A DNA stretch of 64,000 nt from the NCBI GenBank assembly GCA_040954595.2, contig CM082590.2, positions 2,728,001 through 2,792,000 on the forward strand, given 5' to 3'. Both the position numbers and the translations under genes were made by a program. Below the pieces are notes generated by a model. The model did not search any database and had not been told where the DNA came from. It was given only the letters and a program-made list of their open reading frames with translations. This DNA comes from Balanoglossus misakiensis. Its lineage: Eukaryota; Hemichordata. Of this stretch, positions 1 through 11,340 are shown one piece after another; the stretch's first letter is position 1, and every line of letters starts with the position of its first letter.

Positions 1-1763
1 AAGTGTTTGCATCACTATCTACTGAGATGCATCATCAAGCTTGCATCGCCATTTACCCTGATGCAAAGACTCAGATTCAATATCATCGTTGCATTAGCAA
101 TGTCAAATTACAGTGCTTATGGCCACGTATTAACCTGAGGATTTACAGTCAACATTAAATACCCATGCATATGCATTAAATACCTATGTCAAAGTGCAGA
201 GCTTGCATCACCATCTACTCTGATGCACCATTAGGCTTGCTACGCCATTTCCCCTAATGCAAAGAATCACATTCAATGTCACCATTGCATTAGCAATTTT
301 AAATTACAGTGCTTTTGGCCATGTATTAACCTGGGGATTTACAATCAACTTTAAATCCCCATATGCGTTATATTCCAATGTCAATGTGAAGGGCTTGAAA
401 CACCATCTATCATGATACATCATCAAGCTTGCTTCACAATTTACCCTGATGCAAAGAATCAGATTTAGTATCACGGTAGCATTAGCAATGTCAAATTACA
501 GTGATTATGGCCACGTATTAACCTGGGGATTTACAGACAACTTTAAATACCCATGCATATACATTTAATACCTATGTCAAAATGCAGAGCTTGCATCACC
601 ATATACTCCGATGCATTATTAAGCTTGCTTCACCATTTGCCCTGATGCAAAGAATCAGTTTAAATGTCACCGTTGTATTATCAATGTCAAATTACGGTGC
701 TTTTGGACTTGTATTAACCTGGGGATTTACAGTCAACTTTTAATCCCCCTGTATACATTTTAAACCCCGGTGTCAAAGTTTAGTGATTGTATCACCATTG
801 ACCCTGGTGCATCATCAAGCATTCTTCAGAATTTGCCCTGATGCAAAGAATCAGATTCAATATCACCCTTGCATTAGAAATTTTAAATGACAGTGCTTTT
901 GGACATGTATTAACCTGGGGATTTACAGTCAACATTAAATACCCATGCATAGGCATTAAATACCTATGTCACAATGCATAGCTTACATCACCATCTACTC
1001 TGATGCACCATTATGCTCGCTACGCCATTTCCCCTAATGCAAAGAATGACATTCAATGTCACCATTGCATTTGCAATTGTAAATTACAGTGCTTTTGGCC
1101 ATGTATTAACCTAGGGATTTTCAATCAACTTTAAATATCAATGCGCATGCATTAAATACCCATGTCAAAGTGAAGTGTTTGCATCACTATCTACTGAGAT
1201 GCATCATCAAGCTTGCATCGCCATTTACCCTGATGCAAAGACTCAGATTCAATATCATCGTTGCATTAGCAATGTCAAATTACAGTGCTTATGGCCACGT
1301 ATTAACCTGAGGATATACAATCAACTTTAAATCCCCATATGCGTTATATTCCAATGTCAATGTGAAGGGCTTGAAACACCATCTATCATGATGCATCATC
1401 AAGCTTGCTTCACAATTTACCCTGATGCAAGAATCAGATTTAGTGTCACGGTAGCATTAGCAATGTCAAATTACAGTGCTTTTGGCCACGTATTAACCTG
1501 GGGATTTACAGTCAACATTAAATACCCATGCACATGCATTAAATACCTATGTCAAAGTGAAGTGTTTGCATCACTATCTACCTGGCTGCATCATCAAGCT
1601 TGCATCGCCATTCCCCCTAATGCAAAGAATCAGATTCAATGTCATCGTTGCATTAGCAATGTCAAATAAAATTGCTTTTGGACACGTATTAACCCAGGGA
1701 TTTCAGTCAACTTTTAGTATCCCTGTATGCATTTTATACCCCGGTGTCAACGTTTAGTGATTA
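1..1763. repeat. 196-bp satellite, ~9 monomers, higher-order array
   Basis: Monomers of about 196 bp (two of about 192) recur, with a shared GCTTGCATCACC-like anchor near positions 9, 205, 397, 593, 789, 985, 1181, 1373 and 1568. Each monomer ends in a conserved stretch containing GTATTAACCTGGGGATTTAC. The monomer at ~1173 matches the first monomer almost exactly, giving a higher-order period of 1172 bp (six monomers). The array starts before the window. Short open frames inside it (for example 1388-1669) run through repeat units and are not genes. The last monomer decays near 1763. Confidence 0.92.
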
Positions 1764-1832
1764 ACTTCTTTGCTATTTAAACATTACATTTTGAGTAAAA
1801 GGGGTGAAATGGGATTAAAGTTTATAGTGACA

Positions 1833-1916
1833 TATCGAAAAGAATCTATTTCAATTCGTTCATTTCTGAAATCATATCGAAAAGAATCTATTTCAATTCG
1901 TTCATATCTGAAATAT
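1833..1916. repeat. 42-bp direct duplication
   Basis: A unit beginning TATCGAAAAGAATCTATTTC occurs at 1833 and again at 1875, with one or two differences. It lies at the edge of the 196-bp satellite and is not related to it. Confidence 0.9.
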
Positions 1917-2109
1917 GATAATACGAATATGCATGTTTTATTCGCCATATATGAACACCAATGAAAAGTTATGTTTCCAGCTTAGGTATCGGTGGATTTG
2001 AACCACCTGACATCAGAAGACGCCTCCAGAATACCTTTAAATTGGTTGCATAATTTTCATGTGAATGTTCATAATATAGCGAGTGATTAATCCCTAATTT
2101 ATTTTTGTT

Positions 2110-2140
2110 GGGGGTGGGGGGTGGGGGGTGGGGGTGGGGG
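2110..2140 (+). other. G-rich run, possible G-quadruplex
   Basis: Five G-runs of 5-6 bases are separated by single T residues. The pattern satisfies the usual G-quadruplex sequence rule. No gene is adjacent. The rest of 1917-2774 shows no gene or clear repeat apart from a second short G-rich patch near 2551-2563. Confidence 0.6.
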
Positions 2141-2774
2141 AGTTCAAGTAGCATATCTTGCAGGCCAATTTGAAACAATGTGTCATGTGGTTAAACTGAA
2201 AGAAATTAACCAATATAGTTTCAGCTCTTTTTGAAACAAGGTGTCATTTGGTTGAACAATGGGCCAGTCAAAATAGCATCTGCTAATTATGCACACAATA
2301 GTGTGATGGGTTAGTGGGTTAAGTTTACTTTTACCTTAGCGTTATATAACACACTATCGTGTACATAATCTCGCAGAGCTCATTCACAATTGTTTTAAAA
2401 TAAAGCAAGATAACTACATGTATGATAACACACATCTAATTTACGCGCCTAAAGGGCAGTTAAAAAACCTCATACCAATTACAAAAGAGGGAAAAAAAAC
2501 TGTCCTCTCCTCCTCTCACCCCATGATCTAAGCTAAATTTGGAATTTGGATGGGGTGGGGAGGTTAAGCTAACCTAACATTGTGCTAACATTTTCTGCCT
2601 GTCTGTCGCGTACAATGTGTCGATGCGCGAATACAATCACGGGTACCGTTGCGAGAAATTCCACCGAATAACGATGCTGACGAGTATTATCTATCTGAGA
2701 AATAATAGCATGTTATTCATAAAATATACACATTAACCAATGAATGAACCAACATGATTATTAGACCTTGGACA

Positions 2775-3260
2775 CTTATTTAACATTTTATCATTATTAT
2801 ACCTCTGTCATCATCATCAATATTAACACCCTTTTTATACTTAATATCACCATAAGCCATCACCACAATTATTAATCGTTATTATACCCTTGCACAATTG
2901 TTACCCTTATTAAACCCGACACAGTTATTACTATTATTATACCCTTCTCATTCATATACCCATTATAACCTGTGTACACAAGCCATCATCATATTATAAA
3001 CCCGTTATACCTTTATACCACATTTGTTACCCTAATATTATTCCCTTCATACAAGCAACCGTTGTTACCCCTTTATAACCTGTGTACACTCAAATTTTAC
3101 CATAAAACCATCATCACATTTGTAACCCTTTTATTAAACCAAATTCAAATTTGTTCACCGTTATTATACCATACACATTTCGGAACCTATTATCATACCC
3201 TGCACAAAGCCATTGCTGTTAACCTAATTTTAAAACAAGTAATCACTACCAATTATTAAC
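2775..3260. repeat. Degenerate ATTATTATACCC-type simple repeat
   Basis: Many imperfect copies of a motif like TTATTATACCCTT and TTATAACC are interleaved with CATCATCA. The strand is strongly C-rich and G-poor, as in an old, drifted short tandem repeat. The open frame at 2972-3259 is a by-product of this bias. Confidence 0.7.
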
Positions 3261-3356
3261 CCGATTTATTGGACTATTAAGTTTTATATTACGATCACCT
3301 CGTTTTGTACGTCTATATTACTCTATCTTATAATTTTGGTCAATAGGATATTATGT

Positions 3357-3890
3357 TGAAACTCCACTTCTCCATTCTTCCACTTCTCCATCCTTTAGGT
3401 TGACGCTCCATCCATCCATCCATCAAAGTTTATATTAGTAGGTTGACTATGGTTGACTCTCCGCTCCATCCTCCCATCAAATTTTACGTTAGTTGGTTGA
3501 TTATGGTGTTACCAGTGTGCCCTACAGGAAAGAAAAAGAGGAAAAAACAGAGAAAAAACTCTTCTTCTCCATCCTTCCACTTCTCCATCGTTTAAGTTGA
3601 CGCTCCGCGGCACCATCCATCCATCAAAGTTTATATTTTAGTAAGTTGACTATGGTTGACGCTCCGCTCCATCCATCCATCAAAGTTTATATTAGTAGGT
3701 TGACTATGGTTGACGCTCCGCTCCATTCATCCATCAAAGTTTATATTAGTAGGTTGACTATGGTTGACGCTCCCCTCCATCCATCCATCAAAGTTTATAT
3801 TAGTAGGTTGACTATGGTTGACACTCCGCTCCATCCATCCATCAAATTTTACGTTAGTAGGTTGATTATGGTGTTACCATTGGGGCCTAC
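3357..3890. repeat. 54-bp tandem repeat in two blocks
   Basis: The unit contains CCATCCATCCATCAAAGTTT and GGTTGACTATGGTTGACGCT. A short block (3357-3510) and a longer block (3550-3890) share the same flanks: a CCACTTCTCCATC lead-in and a GTGTTACC plus purine-rich tail. So a larger unit of about 190 bp or more was duplicated and the 54-bp unit then expanded in the second block to about five copies. Because 54 is a multiple of three, an open frame (3646-4092) repeats an 18-residue peptide starting MVDAPLHPSIK. I do not consider it a gene: it has no signal or domain and its tail is translated purine tract. Confidence 0.88.
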
Positions 3891-3990
3891 AGGGAAAAAA
3901 AGAAAAAAAGAGAAAAGAAGAGAAAAAAAGAAAGAAAGAAAGAGAGAGAGAAGGAGAAGAGTACCGGTGGGACCTACAAAAAAAAAGAAT
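3891..3990 (+). repeat. Purine-only tract (A/G microsatellite)
   Basis: An almost unbroken polypurine run of AAAG, AAGA and GAGA motifs closes the 54-bp block. A shorter version (3525-3560) closes the first block. Confidence 0.85.
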
Positions 3991-4119
3991 GAAAGAATTA
4001 AATGCATGAAATCAATGATAATAATAGGATTAATTTGGCAAGCCAGCCCAACCCAACATACTGCGGGTCAAGGGGTACATATCGTCAATTAATGAAAAAA
4101 AAATAAAGTGCAACAAACA

Positions 4120-6880
4120 TTGGCTAGGTCAAAGCAGTTCCTATGGATACCAGAGAGTGCCAATGCTGTATCTGCTATGTATATAGGAAAGCAGATCAAA
4201 GGTCACCAAGAGCTCACCCAAAATTGTCAACAAATGTTTCTTCCAAAATTATCAGTGTAAAATGAAAAACAAGACTTCTGGCTCTATTGGTTAACCTGGT
4301 AATTAGGTGTTCCAGCCCTCAAAATTTGAAGGCGTTATCTGCTGTGCATGCCAAGGCAGGGAAAATAGGTTAAAGGTAACCAAAGCTAACAAAAATGTCA
4401 GAAAAAAATGTGATCGCATACTGGTGAATGTTCAAGAAAACCCAGACTCAAAGCTTCATTATCTAGTCTACAATTACGTAAGCACATATTTATAAGGTTA
4501 TCATTGGTCAAGAAATTCAGCAAAAAAATTAAGTCCAATAGTAGAGCATGTTCATAAAAAATTCAACCTGTAACAATATGGGTAAGCTCAGCATTAGATA
4601 TTCACATATTTAATAAGCTCAACATTGGTCCAGTGGATTCCAAATGTAACAAAAAAAGCTAAGTCCCATACTTGTCCATATACATCAAAAACCAAACCTC
4701 TAGTGCTATTAGTCTAGTCGCCATAAGATATTCAGAAAAGAATACAGGTGCCAAACTTAGGACAAAGTTCAATGCCAATATTATCAAAAAATTTGGGTTA
4801 TGTCCTGGCAGCAGTACTATTCGTGTGAAAAATAAATCATCACTGTTTTGCTTTTCAACAAGAGGCATATCCACGAATAATTAAGTTCTGAAAAAAAAAA
4901 TGGATCAAAGTACATGCGAAAGTTGCCAAAAAATGCAACGTATTCTGGTCATATGGTGACTCGTATCTATAAAAAGAATTGGTGTGCAATCAAAGTTTTT
5001 AATCAGAATTCATAAAATCCAATTTGGCTTCAATAAACTTTAATTAAGTTCTGAAAGATCTGGATCAAAAGACAAATGAAAGTTGCCTAAAAATTTGTAT
5101 TATTAAGTGTTGGAAAAACTGGATTAAAGGACATGTGCAATATGCCAAAAATGGTAACATATTCTGGTCATATAGTGAGTCATATACATATAAATAATGT
5201 TTGTGCTATCAATGAGTAGGCCATAAATAGGAAATCTTAGTTTTAAATCGTTGTTCAGAAAATCCAATTTGGCTCCAATAAGGTTTAACCAATCACAATT
5301 CACTTGAAAACTTGATTAGAAAAAGTGTTTTAATGATATTTTTCAAAAATCTAATAAGGAATTCTAAGTCACATGACTACTAGCAATATTACAGTCAAAC
5401 TTTGAACTGCACAGTATATTCGAACTTGATTGTCCCTGTAGTTTTGGAAAAGAACTGTCATCTTTTAAAGGTTATCAGAAAATCCAATATGGCCACCCTG
5501 AAGAAGACAATTAAAGGAACATGCAGCATTACAGGGACCAAAGCAGTTAGCATGGTTCCAACAGAAAGCAAACTCTGTATCTGTTGTGGATGCTTAGAAA
5601 TGGTAGGTAAGCCAGAGGTCACGGAAATTTGTGGCAACAAATTTTGACATCAAACTGATCAGTGTTCAACAAAAAAACAGACTTTTATTCTCAATTGGTT
5701 AACTAGAAAAAGCTTATGTACACAACTTTTGTGTTAAAGTTTAATACTTTATTAGGTGTTTAAGGCCTAAAAATCTGAAGGCTGTATCTGCTGTGCAGGC
5801 CAGGTTATGGGAAAGTACATCAAAGGTCATTGCCAAAATTATCAAAATATTTGGGTTATGTCCTGGCAGCAGTAGTACTCTTTGAACAAAATCATGACTG
5901 TTGAGCTTTTTATCAAGAGCCATATCCACATAAAATTAAGTTATGGAATTACTGGATCAAAGGACATGCGAGAGTCGCCAACAAATTGTTTAATCAAATA
6001 CTGAAAAAAAACTGGATCAAAGAACATATGAAAGTTGTCAAAAAATGTAACATATTCTAGTTATATGGTGACTCGTATCCACAGAAAGAATTTGTGTGCT
6101 TTCAATGAGTAGGATAAAAAAAGGAATTTTAGCTTTTAATCGGAGTTCAGAAAATCCAATTTGGCTCTGATAAGGTTAAACCAATCACAATTCACTTGAA
6201 AACTTGATTAGAAAAAGATTTTCGTAATTTTTGAATGAGATTTTTAAAAAATCCAATAAGGCACCAAAAGTCACATGACCACTAATGATATTTTATCAAA
6301 CTTTCAACCGCACAGTAAATTAGAACTTGATTGGCCCTGTAGTTTATGAAAATGTCAACCTTTAAAGCTTATTAGAAAATCCAATATGGCCACCATGAAG
6401 AAGACAATTACAACTAAAAGTAGCATTGGAGGGACCAAGGTGTTAAGCATGGTTCCAACAGAAAGCAGAGGCTGTGTCTGTTGTGGATGCCCAGAAATGG
6501 TAAAGTACGCCAGAGGTGAGGCAAAATGTGCCAACAAAATTTGATACCAAACTGATCAGTGTCCAACAAAAAGCAGACTTCTACGCTTTATTGGTTAACT
6601 TTAAATAGCTCATATACATAATTAGTGTGTTAAAGTTAACACATGCACTTCATTAGGTGTTCCAGTCCTCTAAATTTACAAGTGACCTATTGGTCAAATG
6701 AGCTCTGCTGACCTTAACAGTGTAACCTGGGCGATGATATGAATACCCTAGGTTTTAATTCATAACAATTGTATTCTATTGAACAAAACCAAACATAGAC
6801 ATCACAAGTATTTATCCAAATTCAGCTTGATTCATTGCACTAAAGAAAGAAAGAATTGAATTCTAAAGAACAACATCAAA
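4120..6880. repeat. Macrosatellite cores 1-3 (oldest, most diverged)
   Basis: The first copy (from ~4120) is strongly diverged; the second and third have anchors at 5484 and 6381, 897 bp apart. Each contains one copy of the sequence that elsewhere expands into the 116-bp array (TTGGGTTATGTCCTGGCAGC near 4795 and 5850). The segment 5848-6440 recurs almost unchanged at 13683-14275. Confidence 0.88.
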
Positions 6881-6889
6881 AGGAAGTAC

Positions 6890-8045
6890 CAATGTTCTAA
6901 TTTGCATATTCATGACCCCATCAAAATTCCAATAAAACAAAATCAGGTAGGGGCACCATAACACACATTCTACCAAATTTCAACTCCATCGTACATGTAT
7001 TTAGGGAGAAGATTTTTTTACCAAAAATTATATTTTTAGATCTAATTTGCATATTTATGACCCCATCATATCCAAATTAGCAAAATCAGGTAGGGGCACC
7101 ATAACACACATTCCTACTAAATTTCAGCGCCATCGTACATGTAGTTAGGGAGAAGAAGATTTTTGACCAAAAATTCTATTTTTAGATCTAATTTGCATAT
7201 TTATGACCCCATCATATCCAAATTAGCAAAATCAGGTAGGGGCACCATAACACACATTCCTACTAAATTTCAGCGCCATCGTACATGTAGTTAGGGAGAA
7301 GAAGATTTTTGACCAAAAATTCTATTTTTAGATCTAATTTGCATATTTATGACCCAATCAAATCCAAATTAACAAAATCAGGTTGGGACACTATAACACA
7401 CATTCCTACTAAATTTCAGCTCCATCGTACAAATAGTTAGGGAGAAGAAGATTTTTTACCAAAAATTATATTTTTAGATCTAATTTACATATTCTTGACC
7501 CGATCATATCCAAATTTATAAAATCAGGTTCGGGCATCATAACACACATTCCTACCATATTTCAGCTCCATCGTACATGTAGTTAGGGAGAAGAAAATTT
7601 TTGACCAAAAATTATATTTTTAGATCTAATTTGCATATTTATGACCCCATCAAATCCAAATTTACAAAATCAGGTAGGGGCACCATAACACACATTCCTA
7701 TCAAATTTCAGCTCCATTGTACATGTAGTTATGGAGAAGAAGATTTTTTACCAAAATTCTATTTTTAGATCTAATTTGCATATTTATGACCCCATCAAAT
7801 CCAAATTTACAAAATCAGGTAGGGGCACCATAACACACATTCCTGCCAAATTTCAGGTCCATTGCACATGTAGTTGTGGAGAAGAAGATTTTTACCAAAA
7901 GTTCTATTTTTAGATCTAATTTGCATATTCATGACCCCATCAAATCCAAATTAACAAAATCAGTTAAAGGCACCATAACACACATTCCAACCAAATTTCA
8001 GCTAAATATGCCCAGTTGTTTTAAAGAAGAAGATTGAAATACAAA
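6890..8045. repeat. 146-bp tandem array, about 8 units
   Basis: AGATCTAATTTGCATAT recurs at 7038, 7184, 7330, 7476, 7622, 7767 and 7912, so the period is 145-146 bp. Units also contain CATCGTACATGTAGTTAGGG and TTTTGACCAAAAATT. It is inserted between two macrosatellite cores. The later, diverged TTTGACCAAAAA repeats at 26-30 kb have a related layout. Confidence 0.93.
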
Positions 8046-8049
8046 AAGT

Positions 8050-8097
8050 TGACGGACGACAGACGACTGACGACAGACGACGGACGACGGACGGACA
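8050..8097. repeat. GACGGAC/GACGACA minisatellite
   Basis: A short run of degenerate GACGGAC units follows the 146-bp array directly. It is followed by CAACCTACTGCTACAGCTCGG, which also follows the other two copies, so array and minisatellite moved as one cassette. Confidence 0.85.
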
Positions 8098-8144
8098 CTT
8101 ATCAACCTACTGCTACAGCTCGGCTGACACAAGTGACAGCAGAG

Positions 8145-8390
8145 CTAAAAATCAGGTAGGGACACCATAACACACATTCCTACCAAATTTCAGCTCCATC
8201 GTACATGTAGTTAGGGAGAAGAAGATTTTTTTACCAAAAATTTTATTTTTAGATCTAATTTGCATATTCATGACCCGATCAAATCCAAATTAACAAAATC
8301 AGGTAAGGGCACCATAACACACATTCTAACCAAATTTCAGCTAAATATGCCAAGTAGTTTTATAGAAGAAGATTGAAATACCAAAAGTTG
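8145..8390. repeat. Second, short 146-bp array
   Basis: About 1.7 units of the 146-bp repeat, starting AAATCAGGTAGGGACACC, follow a first copy of the AGCTCGGCTGACAC tail. The cassette is therefore duplicated in tandem here. Confidence 0.85.
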
Positions 8391-8432
8391 ACGGACGACG
8401 GATGACGGACGACAGACGACGGACAGACATTT
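8388..8432. repeat. GACGGAC minisatellite, second copy
   Basis: Same motif and same right-hand neighbour as the copy at 8050. Confidence 0.85.
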
Positions 8433-8444
8433 ATCAACCTACTG

Positions 8445-9317
8445 CTACAGCTCGGCTGACACAAGTGACAGCAGAGCTAATAAAAGCTGTATCTGCTGTG
8501 CATGCCAAGTTTTGGAAATGTAGATCAAGGGTCATTGCCAAAATTATCAAAATATTTGGGTTATGTCCTGCCAGAGTAGTACTCATGTGAACAAAATCAT
8601 GACTGTTGTGCTTTTTAACAAGAGACATATCAATGTACAATTAAGTTCTGAAAGATCTTGATCAAAGGGAAAATGAAAGTTGCAAAAAATTGTATAATTA
8701 AGTGTTAAAAAAAGGATCAATGGACATGTGAAAGTTGACAAAAAATTTTAACATTCTGGTCTTATGTTGACTCTATCCATAAAAAGGCTTGGTGTGCTAT
8801 CATTCAGTAGCCTACAAATAGGAAATTTTAGTTTTTAATCGGAGTTCAGAAAATCCAATTAGGCTTCAATAAGGTTTAACCAATCACATTTTACGCGAAA
8901 GCGTGATTAAAAAAAGATTTTGGAAATTTTTCATGGGATTTTTCAAAAATCCATAATAAATCCAAATTCACATGAACACTAACAATATTATTTTAAAAAA
9001 TTGGAACGTACAGTAAATTAGAACTTGATTGGCCTTGTAATTTTTGAAAAAAAATGTCAACTTTTAAAGGTTATCAGAAAATCCAATATGGCCACCATGA
9101 AGAAGACAATTAAAAGAACATGCAGCATCACAGGGGCCAAAGCAGTTAGCATGGTTCCAACAGAAAGCAAACTCTGTATCTGTTATGGATTCTTAGAATG
9201 GTGGGTAAGCCAGAGGTCACGGAAATTTGTGCCAACAAATTTTGATATCAAACTGATAAGTGTCCAACAAGAACCAAACTTCTAAGCTCAATTGGTTAAC
9301 TTTAAATAGGATTTAAG
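8445..9317. repeat. Macrosatellite core, type A
   Basis: Anchor at 9083. It begins with the tail of the GACGGAC cassette joined to AAAGCTGTATCTGCTGTGC. It carries a single 116-bp-type segment (8540-8640) and runs into a three-unit array. The block 8402-9280 is nearly the same as 14713-15590. Confidence 0.88.
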
Positions 9318-9650
9318 TAGATCATGGCCAAAATTATCAAAATATTTGGGTTATGTCCAGGCACCAATAGTACTCATGTGAACAAAATCATGACTGTTGT
9401 GCTTTTTAACAAGAGACATATCCAAGTAGATCAAGGGTCATTGCCAAAATTATCAAAATATTTGGGTTATGTCCTGGCAGCAATAAAACTCATGTGAACA
9501 AAATCATGACTATTGTGCTTTTTAACAAGAGACATATCCAAGTAGATCAAGGGTCATTGCCAAAATTATCAAAATATTTGGGTTATGTCCTGGCAGCAGT
9601 AGTACTCTATGAACAAAATCATGACTGTTGAGCTTTTTATCAAGAGCCAT
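9318..9650. repeat. 116-bp array 1, 3 units
   Basis: TTATGTCC marks units at 9351, 9467 and 9583, exactly 116 bp apart. Units read TCAAGGGTCATTGCC ... CATGACTGTTGTGC ... ACATATCCAAGTAGA. Confidence 0.93.
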
Positions 9651-11340
9651 ATCCACATAAAATTAAGTTATGGAATTACTGGGTCAAAGGACATGCGAGA
9701 GTTGCCAACAAATTGTTTAATCAAGTTTTGAAAAAACTGGATCAAAGGACATGTGAAAGTTGCCAAAAAATGTAACGTATTCTAGTCATATGGCGACTCG
9801 TATCCATAAAATTAATTTGTATGCTTTCAATGAGTAGGCTAGAAATAGGAAATCTTAGTTTTTAATCAGTGTTCAGAAAAATCCAATTTGGCTCCAATAA
9901 GGTGACACCAATCACAATTCACTTGAAAACTTGATTAGAAAAAGATGTTCTGTAATTTTTTAATGAGATTTTTAAACAATCCAATTAGGCACCCAAAGTC
10001 ACATGACCACTAATGATATTTTTGTCAAACTTTCAACCCTACAGTAAACTAGAATTTGATTTGCCCTGTAGTTTATGAAAATGTCAACTTTTAAAGGTTA
10101 TTAGAAAATCCAATATGGCCACCATGAAGAAGACAATTAGAGCTACAAGCAGCATTGGAGTGGCCAAAGCGGTTAGCATGGTTCCAACAGAAAGCAAAGG
10201 CTGTATCTGTTGTGGATGCCTAGAAATGGTAAAGTATGCCAGAGGTGATGCAAAATGTGCCAACAAAATTTGATACCAAACTGATCAATGTCCAACAAAA
10301 AGCAGACTTCTACGCTTTATTAGTTAACTTTAAATAGCTTATATACATAATTATTGTGTTAAAGTTAATACATGTACTTCATTAGGTGTTCCAAGCCTCT
10401 AAATTTAAAAGCTGTATTTGCTGTACATGCCAAGTTATGGGAATGTAGATCAAAAGTTACTGCCAAAATTATCAAAATATTTGGGTTATGTCCTGGCAGC
10501 AGTAGTACTCATGTGAACAAAATCACGACTGTTGTGCTTTTTAACAAGAGGCATATCAACGTAGAATTAAGTTCTGAAAGATCTGGATCAAAAGACGAAT
10601 GAAAGTTGCAAAAAAATAGTATAATTAAGTGTTGAAAAAATGGATGAAAGGACATGTGAAAGTTGATAAAAATTGTTTAACATATTCTGGACTTATGGTG
10701 ACTCGTATCCATAAAAAGGATTGGTGTGCTATCATTCAGTAGCCTTGAAATAGGAAATTTTAGTTTTTAATCGGAGTTCAGACAATCCAATTTGACTTCA
10801 ATAAGGTTTAACCAATCACAATTCACTTGAAAGCTTGATTAAAAAAGATTTTGGAAATTTTTCATGAGTTTTTGAAAAAATCCATAATGAATCCAAATTC
10901 ACATGACCACTATTAATATAATTGAAAAAAAAATGGAACGGCCAGTAAATTAGAACTTGATTGGCCCTGCAGTTTAGAAAAAAATGTCAACTTTTAGAGA
11001 TTATCAGAAAATCCAATATGGCCGCCATGAAGAAGACCCAACTATAAGCAGCATTGGAGTGACCAAAGTGGTTAGCATGGTTCCAACAGAAAGCAAAGGC
11101 TGTATCTGTTATGGATGCTGAGAAATGGTAAGTAAGCCAGAGGTCAGGCAAATTTGTGCCAACAAATTTTGACATCAAACTGATAAGTGTCCAACAAGAA
11201 CCAAACTTCTAAGCTCAATTGGTTAACTTTAAATAGGATAAGTACATAATGATTGTGTTAAAAATTAATACTTCATTAGGTGTTCCAGTCCTCTAAATTT
11301 GAAAGCCGTATCTGCTGTGCATGGCAAGTTATGGGAAAGA
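9651..11340. repeat. Macrosatellite cores, types B and B'
   Basis: Anchors at 10110 and 11013 (903 bp apart). The pair is closely similar to 16290-17985. Open frames on either strand here recur in that second pair, which identifies them as repeat sequence. Confidence 0.9.
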
